NCBI GenBank assembly: GCA_001464895.1
Contig: LNEE01000013.1
Span: forward strand, 62,001-126,000
Source of the DNA: Betaproteobacteria bacterium Ga0077532
GTDB taxonomy: Bacteria; Pseudomonadota; Gammaproteobacteria; Burkholderiales; Ga0077523
DNA: 64,000 nucleotides
Reading direction: 5' to 3'
Positions 55,535 to 62,821 of the stretch are shown here, in pieces (the first letter of the stretch is position 1; every line of letters starts with the position of its first letter). The position numbers were made by a program, and so were the translations under genes. Below the pieces are notes generated by a model. The model was given only the letters and a program-made list of their open reading frames with translations, was not told the origin of the DNA and searched no databases.

Positions 55535-57175
55535 ATGCGCCATGCCACAGCCGCCATCGTCATCGCGGCCTTCGCCACGTCGGCGTTCGCCGAATCGCCC
55601 GGGCTGGAGCAGCCGAACGATTGGCCCCAGTACCACCGCACCTACAACGCCTGGCGCTACAGCCCGCTCGAGCAGGTCACCCGCGAGAACGTCAAGCAAC
55701 TGAAAGTCGCGTGGATCCATCAGCCCGGCGACATCACCCACGGCATCCAGGCCACGCCGATCGTGCTGGACGGCATCGTGTACTACGTCTCCGCCTTCAA
55801 CGTCGTGCATGCGGTCGACGGCGCGACCGGTGCGCCGATCTGGAAGTACAAGCCCAAGCTGGACAGTGCCGTGTCCCAGGCGGTGTTCCCCGCGTGGAGT
55901 CGCGGCATCGCGATCGCGCACGGGCGTGTCTATCTCGGCACGCTCGACGGACGCGCCATCGCGCTCGATCAGAAGTCCGGACAGGAACTCTGGACGCTGC
56001 AGCTCACGGCCTTCAAGGGTTGCCACGGGTGCAACTTCACGTCGCCGCCCGTGGTGGCGGGCGACATGCTCACCTTCGGACCCACCGCCGGCGACCTCGC
56101 GACGCGCGGCCAGATCTACGGCGTCGATGCGCACACGGGGACGCTCGTCTGGGCGTTCGACACGATCAAGGACGATCCGAAGAGCTGGCCCGGTGAGACC
56201 GGCAAGTACGGTGGTGGCGGCGCCTGGATGCCCGGCACCTACGACCCGACCACCGACAGCGTGATCTACGGCACCGGCAATGCGGCACCGTGGGTCGGCG
56301 AGGACCGCGAGGGCGACAACCTCTACACCGGCAGCGTGATCAGCCTCGATCCGAAGTCCGGCGCGCTGAAGTGGTACCGGCAGGAGATTCCGCACGACGC
56401 GTGGGACTACGACTCCGCGTACGAGGCGCTGCTCATCTCCCGCGGAGGCCGCGACTATCTCGTGCACCTGAACAAGGGCGGGTTCGTGTGGGTGATGGAC
56501 AAGCACGATGGCCGGCTCGAGAACGTGTGGCGCTTCGCCAAGCACATCACGTGGGTGGACGACATCCATCCGAAGACGGGCGAACTCATCGGGCGCCACG
56601 AACATCGCGTCGGCGAGCCCTTCGTGCAGTGCCCTGCGACGGGTGGCGCGCGGCAGTGGAATGCGGGCGCCTACAGCCCGAAGACCCAGCTCTGGTACGT
56701 GAACGGGATGGAGATCTGCATGTCGTGGACGCCCACGCGCGTCGACCCCGCGAAACTGCCGCTCGCGCAGAACTATTCGTCGATCAAGGATGTGAAGCGG
56801 GTCCCGCCGCCCGGTGGCAAGGCAACGGCGCGCTTCGACGCCCGAGATCCGCTCACGGGTGAAGTGAAGTGGAGCATCGACTACGCGATGCCGGCGTACG
56901 CGGGCGTGCTCGCGACTGCAGGCAATCTCGTCTTCAACCAGGACGCCGAGGGCATCGTCCGCGCGCACGACGCCGAGACGGGGGCGGTGCTCTGGAGCTT
57001 CCGCACCGGCTCCGGATCGCGGGGCGGCATCGTCAGCTACGCGGTCGATGGAAAGCAGTACATCGTGGTGCCGAGCGGCATGGGCGGCTACGCCGCCATC
57101 TCGGGGCCGCAGTGGTTCCCGGAGATGGCCAGGGTCAACGGCGGCGCCGCGCTCATCGCGTTCACCGTGGAGTGA
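55535..57175 (+). CDS. PQQ-dependent dehydrogenase, atypical
   Basis: 546 residues with a signal peptide (IVIAAFATSAFA). Quinoprotein propeller: DWPQYHRTYNAWRYSPLEQVT, repeated W-docking motifs, Asn249 (GTGNAAPW) and catalytic Asp291 (HDAWD) with Asp293 two residues on. The usual metal-ligand Glu is Asp187 (AGDLATRG) and the vicinal Cys pair is absent; instead GCHGC (Cys-x-x-Cys) sits before NFTSPP. These changes set it apart from the enzyme at 18.3-20.1 kb and from XoxF/ExaA. Its cytochrome c gene follows by 8 bases. Substrate unknown. Confidence 0.85.
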   Translation: MRHATAAIVIAAFATSAFAESPGLEQPNDWPQYHRTYNAWRYSPLEQVTRENVKQLKVAWIHQPGDITHGIQATPIVLDGIVYYVSAFNVVHAVDGATGAPIWKYKPKLDSAVSQAVFPAWSRGIAIAHGRVYLGTLDGRAIALDQKSGQELWTLQLTAFKGCHGCNFTSPPVVAGDMLTFGPTAGDLATRGQIYGVDAHTGTLVWAFDTIKDDPKSWPGETGKYGGGGAWMPGTYDPTTDSVIYGTGNAAPWVGEDREGDNLYTGSVISLDPKSGALKWYRQEIPHDAWDYDSAYEALLISRGGRDYLVHLNKGGFVWVMDKHDGRLENVWRFAKHITWVDDIHPKTGELIGRHEHRVGEPFVQCPATGGARQWNAGAYSPKTQLWYVNGMEICMSWTPTRVDPAKLPLAQNYSSIKDVKRVPPPGGKATARFDARDPLTGEVKWSIDYAMPAYAGVLATAGNLVFNQDAEGIVRAHDAETGAVLWSFRTGSGSRGGIVSYAVDGKQYIVVPSGMGGYAAISGPQWFPEMARVNGGAALIAFTVE

Positions 57176-57183
57176 GGGCCGTG

Positions 57184-57546
57184 ATGCATCGACGTTTCGT
57201 CATCGCCTGTTCTTTCCTGCTCACCGCGATCGCCATGGTCGGCGTGCCGGTCGCGACCGCCGACGAACCGCCCGACCTGCTCGCGCCGGACCGGGTGCAG
57301 CGGGGGCACGAGGCCTTCGGGGAATCGTGCAGCTATTGCCATGGGGAGAACGGCGCCGGCGGTGCGACGGGCGCCCCGGGCCTGCAGGGGCGGGCGGACC
57401 TCTCCGCTGCCGATCTCTTCGAGACCATCACGCACGGGCGGATCAGCGGCATGAACATCATGCCGGCCTGGGGGGATTCGCTCTCCGAGGAGCAGCGTTG
57501 GGCGCTCGTCGCCTACATCCGGTCTTTGGCGGGCGACGCGAAGTAG
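57184..57546 (+). CDS. periplasmic monoheme cytochrome c
   Basis: 120 residues with a signal peptide (AIAMVGVPVATA). One heme site, CSYCH, and a probable axial Met in GMNIMPAWGDSL. The C-terminal RWALVAYIRSLAG helix is typical of class I cytochromes. It follows the PQQ dehydrogenase by 8 bases and is almost certainly its electron acceptor. Confidence 0.9.
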   Translation: MHRRFVIACSFLLTAIAMVGVPVATADEPPDLLAPDRVQRGHEAFGESCSYCHGENGAGGATGAPGLQGRADLSAADLFETITHGRISGMNIMPAWGDSLSEEQRWALVAYIRSLAGDAK

Positions 57547-57569
57547 TCCCGGCAAGCGTGGGTTGCAAC

Positions 57570-57605
57570 AGGCAGAAGGGCAGACCGAGGTCTGCCCTTC
57601 TGCCT
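57570..57605. terminator. bidirectional intrinsic terminator
   Basis: A 15-bp perfect stem, GGCAGAAGGGCAGAC and its complement, encloses loop CGAG. It serves the cytochrome gene on the plus strand and the secreted-protein gene on the minus strand, which converge here. The same core recurs at 58774. Confidence 0.85.
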
Positions 57606-57663
57606 TGTGACGCAGGCGGATCACGCAAGGGTGTTCCGCCCGCGTCACCCGATGGCGACGCGC

Positions 57664-58542
57664 CTACCTGGCGTCGCGATGGGCGGTCGACACGTTCTGG
57701 TACTCGGCATCGTCGAGCGTGCTGAGGTCATCGTTGCCGGTACGACTGCGGCGACCGTCGGTGCTGCCATCGCTTCCGGCCTTCGCCAGCGCGTCAATAC
57801 GCGCCTGCTCGGCTTGCTCGCGGCACGTGAACCTCGTCTCGCCAGGGGCGACATCACACTTCGCCATCGCCTGCTCGTACCGCGTCTGGGCCGCGGCATT
57901 GGTCGCCGCCCTGTCGGCCCGGTTGCCGGAGGTGGTGTTCGAGGCGTCGTTGCGACGGCCGGACTGGGCCGCGTTGTCGTCGTTCGACGGGCTGTCGCCC
58001 TGGATGCCTTCCTCGTTGCGGGATGTCACCAAGGACCCGGTGCCGGATGCATCGTTGTCGGCGGCCGCGTTGGGCGTGTTGCCTTCCCGCTGGACGATGT
58101 TCGGGTCATCGGCCGAGCGCACGACCTGCGTGTCGATGGACGTGGCCGGTTGGCCGGTCGGCTGCAGCCGTTCGGCGGAAGAACGATTGCGGTCGGCCGT
58201 GCCCGAGTTCACCACGGGGGTGTCGTCCGTCCGGGCGCTCTGCTGTGGCGCACCGTCGGATGTCATCGACGCGCTCCGGCCTTCGTAGGTGGCCTGAGCT
58301 TCGTCCAGCGACCTGGTGCGAGCCGCGAGTGCGTCCGACAGGCAGACCGCCGTCGTGGGGCCAGGGGCGGCCTCGCATTTGGCGGTCGCGTTCGTGTAGA
58401 CGCTCTGTGCTTCGTTCTGAGCGTTGGTGTAGGTGGACCTGCTCGCAGCGGTCGGGCTTTCGGTGCCTTGCTGCGCGAGGGCTGCGTTGCCGGCGCCGGC
58501 GAAGAGCGCCGTGACGACGAGGGAGATGAGGGTGCGGTTCAT
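57664..58542 (-). CDS. secreted four-cysteine protein, paralog A, unknown family
   Basis: 292 residues with a signal peptide (LISLVVTALFAGAGNAALAQ). Two Cys pairs with identical spacing: Cys56/Cys67 (AKCEAAPGPTTAVC) and Cys229/Cys240 (AKCDVAPGETRFTC). Both sit in short helical segments that probably form disulfide-linked hairpins. A polar, disordered-looking linker (about 100-220) joins them. The C-terminus has a GRRSRTG-x-DDL motif shared with paralog B. No catalytic or binding motif is recognised. It has its own upstream region and terminator, both duplicated in paralog B. Confidence 0.75.
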   Translation of the reverse strand: MNRTLISLVVTALFAGAGNAALAQQGTESPTAASRSTYTNAQNEAQSVYTNATAKCEAAPGPTTAVCLSDALAARTRSLDEAQATYEGRSASMTSDGAPQQSARTDDTPVVNSGTADRNRSSAERLQPTGQPATSIDTQVVRSADDPNIVQREGNTPNAAADNDASGTGSLVTSRNEEGIQGDSPSNDDNAAQSGRRNDASNTTSGNRADRAATNAAAQTRYEQAMAKCDVAPGETRFTCREQAEQARIDALAKAGSDGSTDGRRSRTGNDDLSTLDDAEYQNVSTAHRDAR

Positions 58543-58710
58543 GTGGATGATTCCTTTCGATGTGGCTGTGGGGTCCGGAGATCCGCGCTGTGCTTGTCCA
58601 TAGCCCGATTCCACGGCAGTGATTCGGTCCGGGCCGGTCTGCGAGGGTTGCCTCGCGCTGCGACATCCGGATCACCAAAGTCAAAGGTACGCGGCCGTCG
58701 AGGCGCTGTA

Positions 58711-58726
58711 TGTCTGCCGGCGAACA
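58711..58726 (-). promoter_or_regulatory. candidate operator upstream of paralog A
   Basis: Minus strand TGTTCGCCGGCAGACA, then TACAGCG. TGT-N10-ACA layout, 168 bases before the ATG at 58542. The copy upstream of paralog B differs by one base within the 16. Confidence 0.55.
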
Positions 58727-58773
58727 TCCGTGGCTATATGGAAAGACCATCGTCGATAGGGGCAGCGCCATGA

Positions 58774-58803
58774 GAAAAGGGCAGACCGAGGTCTGCCCTT
58801 TTC
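58774..58803. terminator. intrinsic terminator after paralog B
   Basis: A 13-bp perfect stem, GAAAAGGGCAGAC with GTCTGCCCTTTTC, encloses loop CGAG. On the minus strand the stem itself ends in CTTTTC. Its GGGCAGACCGAGGTCTGCCC core is identical to the terminator at 57570. Confidence 0.82.
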
Positions 58804-58860
58804 GCATGAGGCGGTGACGGTGCTCCCTAGAGTGCACCGCGCCGCGTCACGGTCTGTCGC

Positions 58861-60006
58861 TTACTTGGATTCGAGCTTCACCTTCGACGCGTTCCCTGAT
58901 TGCGTGGCGTCGTTGGCGCCCAGGTCATCGGCGCCGGTGCGGCTGCGACGTCCTTCGTTGTTGCCATCGGTCGCGCTCCCCGCGAGGCCGTCGCGGCGCT
59001 CCTGCTCGGCTTTCTCGCGGCACGTGGCCTTTGTGGTGCCCGAGGTGGCATTGCACTTGGCCATGGCCATCTTGTACTGGGCCTGCGTCGCCGCGTCAGC
59101 TGCCTTCTTGTCACCCTTGCTGTCCGACGAATTGCCGGAGGTCTGGTTGCTCTGGTTGCCGGACGTGGTCCCCGACGCCTTGTTTCCCGGGCTGCCGGAC
59201 GTGTTGTCCGAAGTCTGGCTGCTCTGGCCGCTGGACGTGTTGCCAGACGGCTGGTTGCCTTGGCTGCCGGCCGCATTTCCGGAAGTCTGGTTGTTCTGGC
59301 CGCTCGACGTGTTGCCCGAGGTCTTGGCACCCTGGTTTCCAGACGCGTCACCCGATGTCTGGTTGCCCGATGTCGTACCCGATGTCTGGTTGCCCTGGCC
59401 ACCCGACGTGTTTCCCACCGTCTTGTCACCCTTGGTGGTCGCCGCGGCGCCGGACGGCTGGTTGGTCTTGCTGCTCGATGCATTGCCCGCGCTCTGGCTG
59501 CCCGTGGCGTCGCCCGCCTTCGCCCGCGGCGTCTCGACGCCGGTCGCGCTGTGCGTGGTGCCACCGGATTCCTGCATCCCGCTCGGCGCACTGGGCGCTC
59601 CGCCTCCGGCGGCTGTGCTGCCCGGCTCCGGATTGTCAGGGGCGTTGCCCGATTTCACGAGCGGCGGTTCGGACGTGGAACCGGCCTGACCGGACTTCTG
59701 CTTCTGGTCGGTGGAACTGTCGGAGGACTTCGCCGCGACCTTGCCTTCGAAGGTGGACTTCGCTTCCGCGAGCGCCTTCGTGCGGACGGCCTGAGCTTCC
59801 GAGAGGCACGATGCCTTCGATGCGCTGGCGCCGGAATCGCACTTCCAGGTGGAGTTCATGTACGTGGTCTGCGCCTTGTCCTGGGCCGCGGTGTAGGCGG
59901 ACTGACGGGCGGCATCCGGGGCTTCGGTGCCCTGCTGGGCCAGGGCTGCGTTGCCGCCACCGGCGAAGAGCGCCGTGACGAAGATGGAGATGAGGGAGCG
60001 GTTCAT
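58861..60006 (-). CDS. secreted four-cysteine protein, paralog B, with 12-residue repeats
   Basis: 381 residues with a signal peptide matching paralog A. The Cys pairs are Cys56/Cys67 and Cys318/Cys329; both proteins end exactly 52 residues after the last Cys, with a shared GRRSRTG-x-DDL. The difference is the linker, which here holds eleven tandem units of about 12 residues (172-300) rich in Ser, Gly, Asn, Gln and Thr. It looks like a flexible or adhesive spacer between two disulfide hairpins. Family unknown. Confidence 0.75.
   Translation of the reverse strand: MNRSLISIFVTALFAGGGNAALAQQGTEAPDAARQSAYTAAQDKAQTTYMNSTWKCDSGASASKASCLSEAQAVRTKALAEAKSTFEGKVAAKSSDSSTDQKQKSGQAGSTSEPPLVKSGNAPDNPEPGSTAAGGGAPSAPSGMQESGGTTHSATGVETPRAKAGDATGSQSAGNASSSKTNQPSGAAATTKGDKTVGNTSGGQGNQTSGTTSGNQTSGDASGNQGAKTSGNTSSGQNNQTSGNAAGSQGNQPSGNTSSGQSSQTSDNTSGSPGNKASGTTSGNQSNQTSGNSSDSKGDKKAADAATQAQYKMAMAKCNATSGTTKATCREKAEQERRDGLAGSATDGNNEGRRSRTGADDLGANDATQSGNASKVKLESK
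59107..59493 (-). repeat. 36-bp in-frame tandem repeat inside paralog B
   Basis: Encodes residues 172-300: eleven units, ten of 12 residues and one of nine (TSGTTSGNQ). Examples are TSGNTSSGQNNQ, TSGNAAGSQGNQ and PSGNTSSGQSSQ. Units are diverged at the protein level but keep phase. Length variation between strains is likely. Confidence 0.85.
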
Positions 60007-60177
60007 GGGGTTGGTTCCTTTCGACGTGACTATGGGTTCCGGAGATCGGTGCGGTGCGTGTGCACGACCCGATTCCATGGCAGTGATCCGTTCCGGATGC
60101 CCATGCGGCGAGAGCTGCCTCGCGACATGCCATCCGGATCACCAGTGGCCACCATAGGGTCCAAAGGAAACGCTGTA

Positions 60178-60193
60178 TGTCTGCCAGCGAACA
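60178..60193 (-). promoter_or_regulatory. candidate operator upstream of paralog B
   Basis: Minus strand TGTTCGCTGGCAGACA, 171 bases before the ATG at 60006. It sits in a ~190-base upstream block (60007-60196) that aligns with the block upstream of paralog A (58543-58733), so gene and control region were duplicated together. Confidence 0.55.
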
Positions 60194-60305
60194 GGTGTGG
60201 CGAGGGTGTTTCGAAGGGGTATCGAGTGTGGAAGGAACCGGGGCAGGGCGCGGCGGGGGCGATTCCATCGCGGGAACCGGCCATCGATGAACCCCGGAGG
60301 GCCGC

Positions 60306-61124
60306 TCAGCGCCCGGCTGGCTCGTCCGGCAGCAGGCGGTCGTATTCCGCGCGGACGACGCCGTAGCACTCGCAACTGCGCTTCTCGACGGCGAACCGGT
60401 CCAGGACCGTGATGTGGCCGCGTCGATAGCTGATGAGGCCCGCGCGCTGCAGGGCGAGCGCCGCCTCCGTGACGCCCTCGCGGCGGACGCCCAGCATGTG
60501 CGCGATCATTTCCTGCGTGACGATCAGCTCGTTGCCGGGTCGGCGATCGAGACTGAGCAGCAGCCAGCGGCAGAGCTGCTGGTCGATGGTGTGGTGGCGG
60601 TTGCACACGGCGATCTGGGCCATCTGCGCGATCAGCGCCTGCGTGTACTTCAGGAGTGCTAGACGGACGGTGCCGGACTGCGAGAACTCTTCGCGGAGCA
60701 CGGCCCCCGGCATGCGGAAGCCCTCGCCGGCGCTCTGCACCACTGCGCGACTCGGGGTGGAACCGCCGCCCATGAAGAGCGAGATGCCGACGATGCCCTC
60801 GCGGCCCACCGCGGCCACCTCGGCCGACGCGCCGCTCTCGGTCACGTAGAGCAGCGACACCACGGCCGTGGTCGGGAAGTACGCATGGTTCACCGTCGCC
60901 CCGGGCTCGTAAAGCACCTGTCCGAGCGACATCGCGACGGGTTCCAGGTGGCTCTCCCAGCGCTTCAGGTCGGCGGCGGGAAGCGACGCGATGATGCCGT
61001 TGCCCTGCGGGTCCGGAGCGCCCGGCTTGGATGCGTTCAGTGCGTCATGCGACGGCGACGACGCGCCGGACGACGTGCCCGTGCCGGGGCGATCGTCGCT
61101 GGTGGTTGGCGACATCGGACTCAT
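60306..61124 (-). CDS. Crp/Fnr-family transcription regulator
   Basis: 272 residues. A ~40-residue polar N-terminus is followed by a cyclic-nucleotide-binding-like beta barrel (LGQVLYEPGATVNHAYFPTTAVVSLLYVTESG, VGREGIVGISLFMGGG). The C-terminus is a winged helix-turn-helix (VTQEMIAHMLGVRREGVTEAALALQRAGLISYRRG). FNR-type iron-sulfur cysteines are absent and the cAMP-pocket residues are not evident, so the ligand is unknown. The start overlaps the upstream GGDEF gene stop (ATGA). It is a candidate regulator of the island palindromes. Confidence 0.87.
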   Translation of the reverse strand: MSPMSPTTSDDRPGTGTSSGASSPSHDALNASKPGAPDPQGNGIIASLPAADLKRWESHLEPVAMSLGQVLYEPGATVNHAYFPTTAVVSLLYVTESGASAEVAAVGREGIVGISLFMGGGSTPSRAVVQSAGEGFRMPGAVLREEFSQSGTVRLALLKYTQALIAQMAQIAVCNRHHTIDQQLCRWLLLSLDRRPGNELIVTQEMIAHMLGVRREGVTEAALALQRAGLISYRRGHITVLDRFAVEKRSCECYGVVRAEYDRLLPDEPAGR

Positions 61125-62797
61125 GCGCCCTGGTCCGCACCGGGCGCAGACCCCGATGGCGGATCAGCGGAAAGGGAATCCGTGCCATCGATCGCCAGTG
61201 GCAGCGTCATCACGAGCTGGCTGCCGCGATTGGCTCCCGCGCTGTAGGCGACGAGCGTGCCGCCGTGGACCCGCGTCAACGCCCGTGCGATCGTCAGGCC
61301 GATCCCGAGGCCGAGCCCGTCGAGGCTCAGCGTGTGCGTGTCCTGCACGAAGGGCTCGAACACGTAGGGGAGCATCTGCGGTGTCACGCCGAGCCCGTTG
61401 TCGGCGACCGTGAGCACGAGCGACTCGGGCGTCGTCACCACCGACAGGCGGATCCGACCGCCGTTGTGCGTGTGCCTGGAAGCGTTGTCGAGGAGGTTGC
61501 CGATGATCTGTTCGAGGCGCGCGGCATCGCCATCCACCGCGAGAGGGCCCGCGGGCAGGTGCAGGTCGAATCGCTGATCGCGGAGTTCGAACATCGATCG
61601 GTGCCCGTCCGCCGCCGCGTGAACGATGCTGGCGAAGTCCAGGCGCGCGCGCTCGAGCACCAGCGGATTCTTCTCGACGATCGAGGCGTCGACGACCTTG
61701 TCGACGATGCGGGTCATCTCGACGATCTGCTTCTCGACGATGCCTTCCACCAGCGGCAGCAGAGGTTTCTGCGGATGGTCGTTCGGGCCGCGCCCGAGCA
61801 TGGCGCTGGCAATGCGGATGGGGGCGGCCGGATCGAGCAGCTCCGCCGCGACCTGCTTCATGAATTCGGTCTGCTGCTGCCGCGCCAGCTCGGCGGCGGC
61901 CTGCAGTTCCTGCGCATCGATCACTGCGATGACCAGCTTCTCGTTGGCCTCGCGCAGGCGGGCGTGCGTCGAGTCGGGGCCCACGAGGGCGGGTCCGCGG
62001 ATCGCGAGAAACGGCGCTTCGATCGCTTCCGGGGCCCTCTTCAGGCTCGCGTCGTAGATCATCACGCCGCCGGGCTGGCGCCGCTTGGATTCGTACATGG
62101 CGGCGTCGGCACGCGAGAGGAGGGTCTCGAAATCCTCGCCGTGATCGGGATGAATGGCGATGCCCACGCTGGCCGTCACGCGCACGGCGTGGCCGTCGAT
62201 CTCGGCGTCGGCGCTGATGGCCGCGACGAGCTTCTCGGCCACCGTGCTGGCGTCCTCCGGCCGCGTGAGTTCGGCCAGCAGGATCACGAACTCGTCGCCG
62301 CCGTGGCGGCTCACGGTATCCACTTCCCGCACGACCGAGAGCATCCGCTCGGCGGTCAGACGGAGTACCTGGTCGCCGAAGGCGTGGCCGTAGGTATCGT
62401 TGAGCGGCTTGAAGCCGTCGAGGTCCAGGAACAGAAGCGCGAACTGGGCGCCCCGCCGCTTGGTGTTCGCCGTCGCCTGCACGAACCGATCGAGCAGGGT
62501 CGTACGGTTGGGAAGGCCGGTGAGAGGGTCCTGGGCGGTGGACTCCGCGGCGAGCGCGAGGGCTTTGGCAGCGGCCTCGGATGCCACCTGGTTGTTGATC
62601 GCAGCGACCACGAGCTGTTCGTTCACCTCGACGAGCCGCGCAGCATCGAGGCCCTCCAGACGACTTTCGGCATGCACGACGTCCTGCAGCAGGCGCACGA
62701 GCAGCGCCTGCACGGCCTCGACCTGGACGCCCAGCTTCGCCAGTTTCGCCTCGGCGTGCTCGACGCCGGTATCCGGCGCTGCGGGAGGCAGTGTCAC
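61121..62797 (-). CDS. GGDEF diguanylate cyclase fused to a histidine-kinase module lacking the His
   Basis: 558 residues, no membrane segment. A coiled-coil N-terminus (to ~85) leads into a GGDEF domain with an intact GGDEF at 166-170 (DTVSRHGGDEFVILL), so c-di-GMP synthesis is plausible. After a helical linker comes a HisKA-like region in which the phospho-acceptor is Ala318 (QVAAELLDPAAPI instead of AHELRNPLAPI). An intact HATPase follows (NLLDNASRH, DNGLGV, GLGIGLTIA). It probably binds ATP but cannot autophosphorylate at the usual site. It lies between KaiC-like and Crp genes in one operon. Confidence 0.87.
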   Translation of the reverse strand: MTLPPAAPDTGVEHAEAKLAKLGVQVEAVQALLVRLLQDVVHAESRLEGLDAARLVEVNEQLVVAAINNQVASEAAAKALALAAESTAQDPLTGLPNRTTLLDRFVQATANTKRRGAQFALLFLDLDGFKPLNDTYGHAFGDQVLRLTAERMLSVVREVDTVSRHGGDEFVILLAELTRPEDASTVAEKLVAAISADAEIDGHAVRVTASVGIAIHPDHGEDFETLLSRADAAMYESKRRQPGGVMIYDASLKRAPEAIEAPFLAIRGPALVGPDSTHARLREANEKLVIAVIDAQELQAAAELARQQQTEFMKQVAAELLDPAAPIRIASAMLGRGPNDHPQKPLLPLVEGIVEKQIVEMTRIVDKVVDASIVEKNPLVLERARLDFASIVHAAADGHRSMFELRDQRFDLHLPAGPLAVDGDAARLEQIIGNLLDNASRHTHNGGRIRLSVVTTPESLVLTVADNGLGVTPQMLPYVFEPFVQDTHTLSLDGLGLGIGLTIARALTRVHGGTLVAYSAGANRGSQLVMTLPLAIDGTDSLSADPPSGSAPGADQGA

Positions 62798-62821
62798 GGG
62801 TTCGGCACCAGGCCGACGGGC

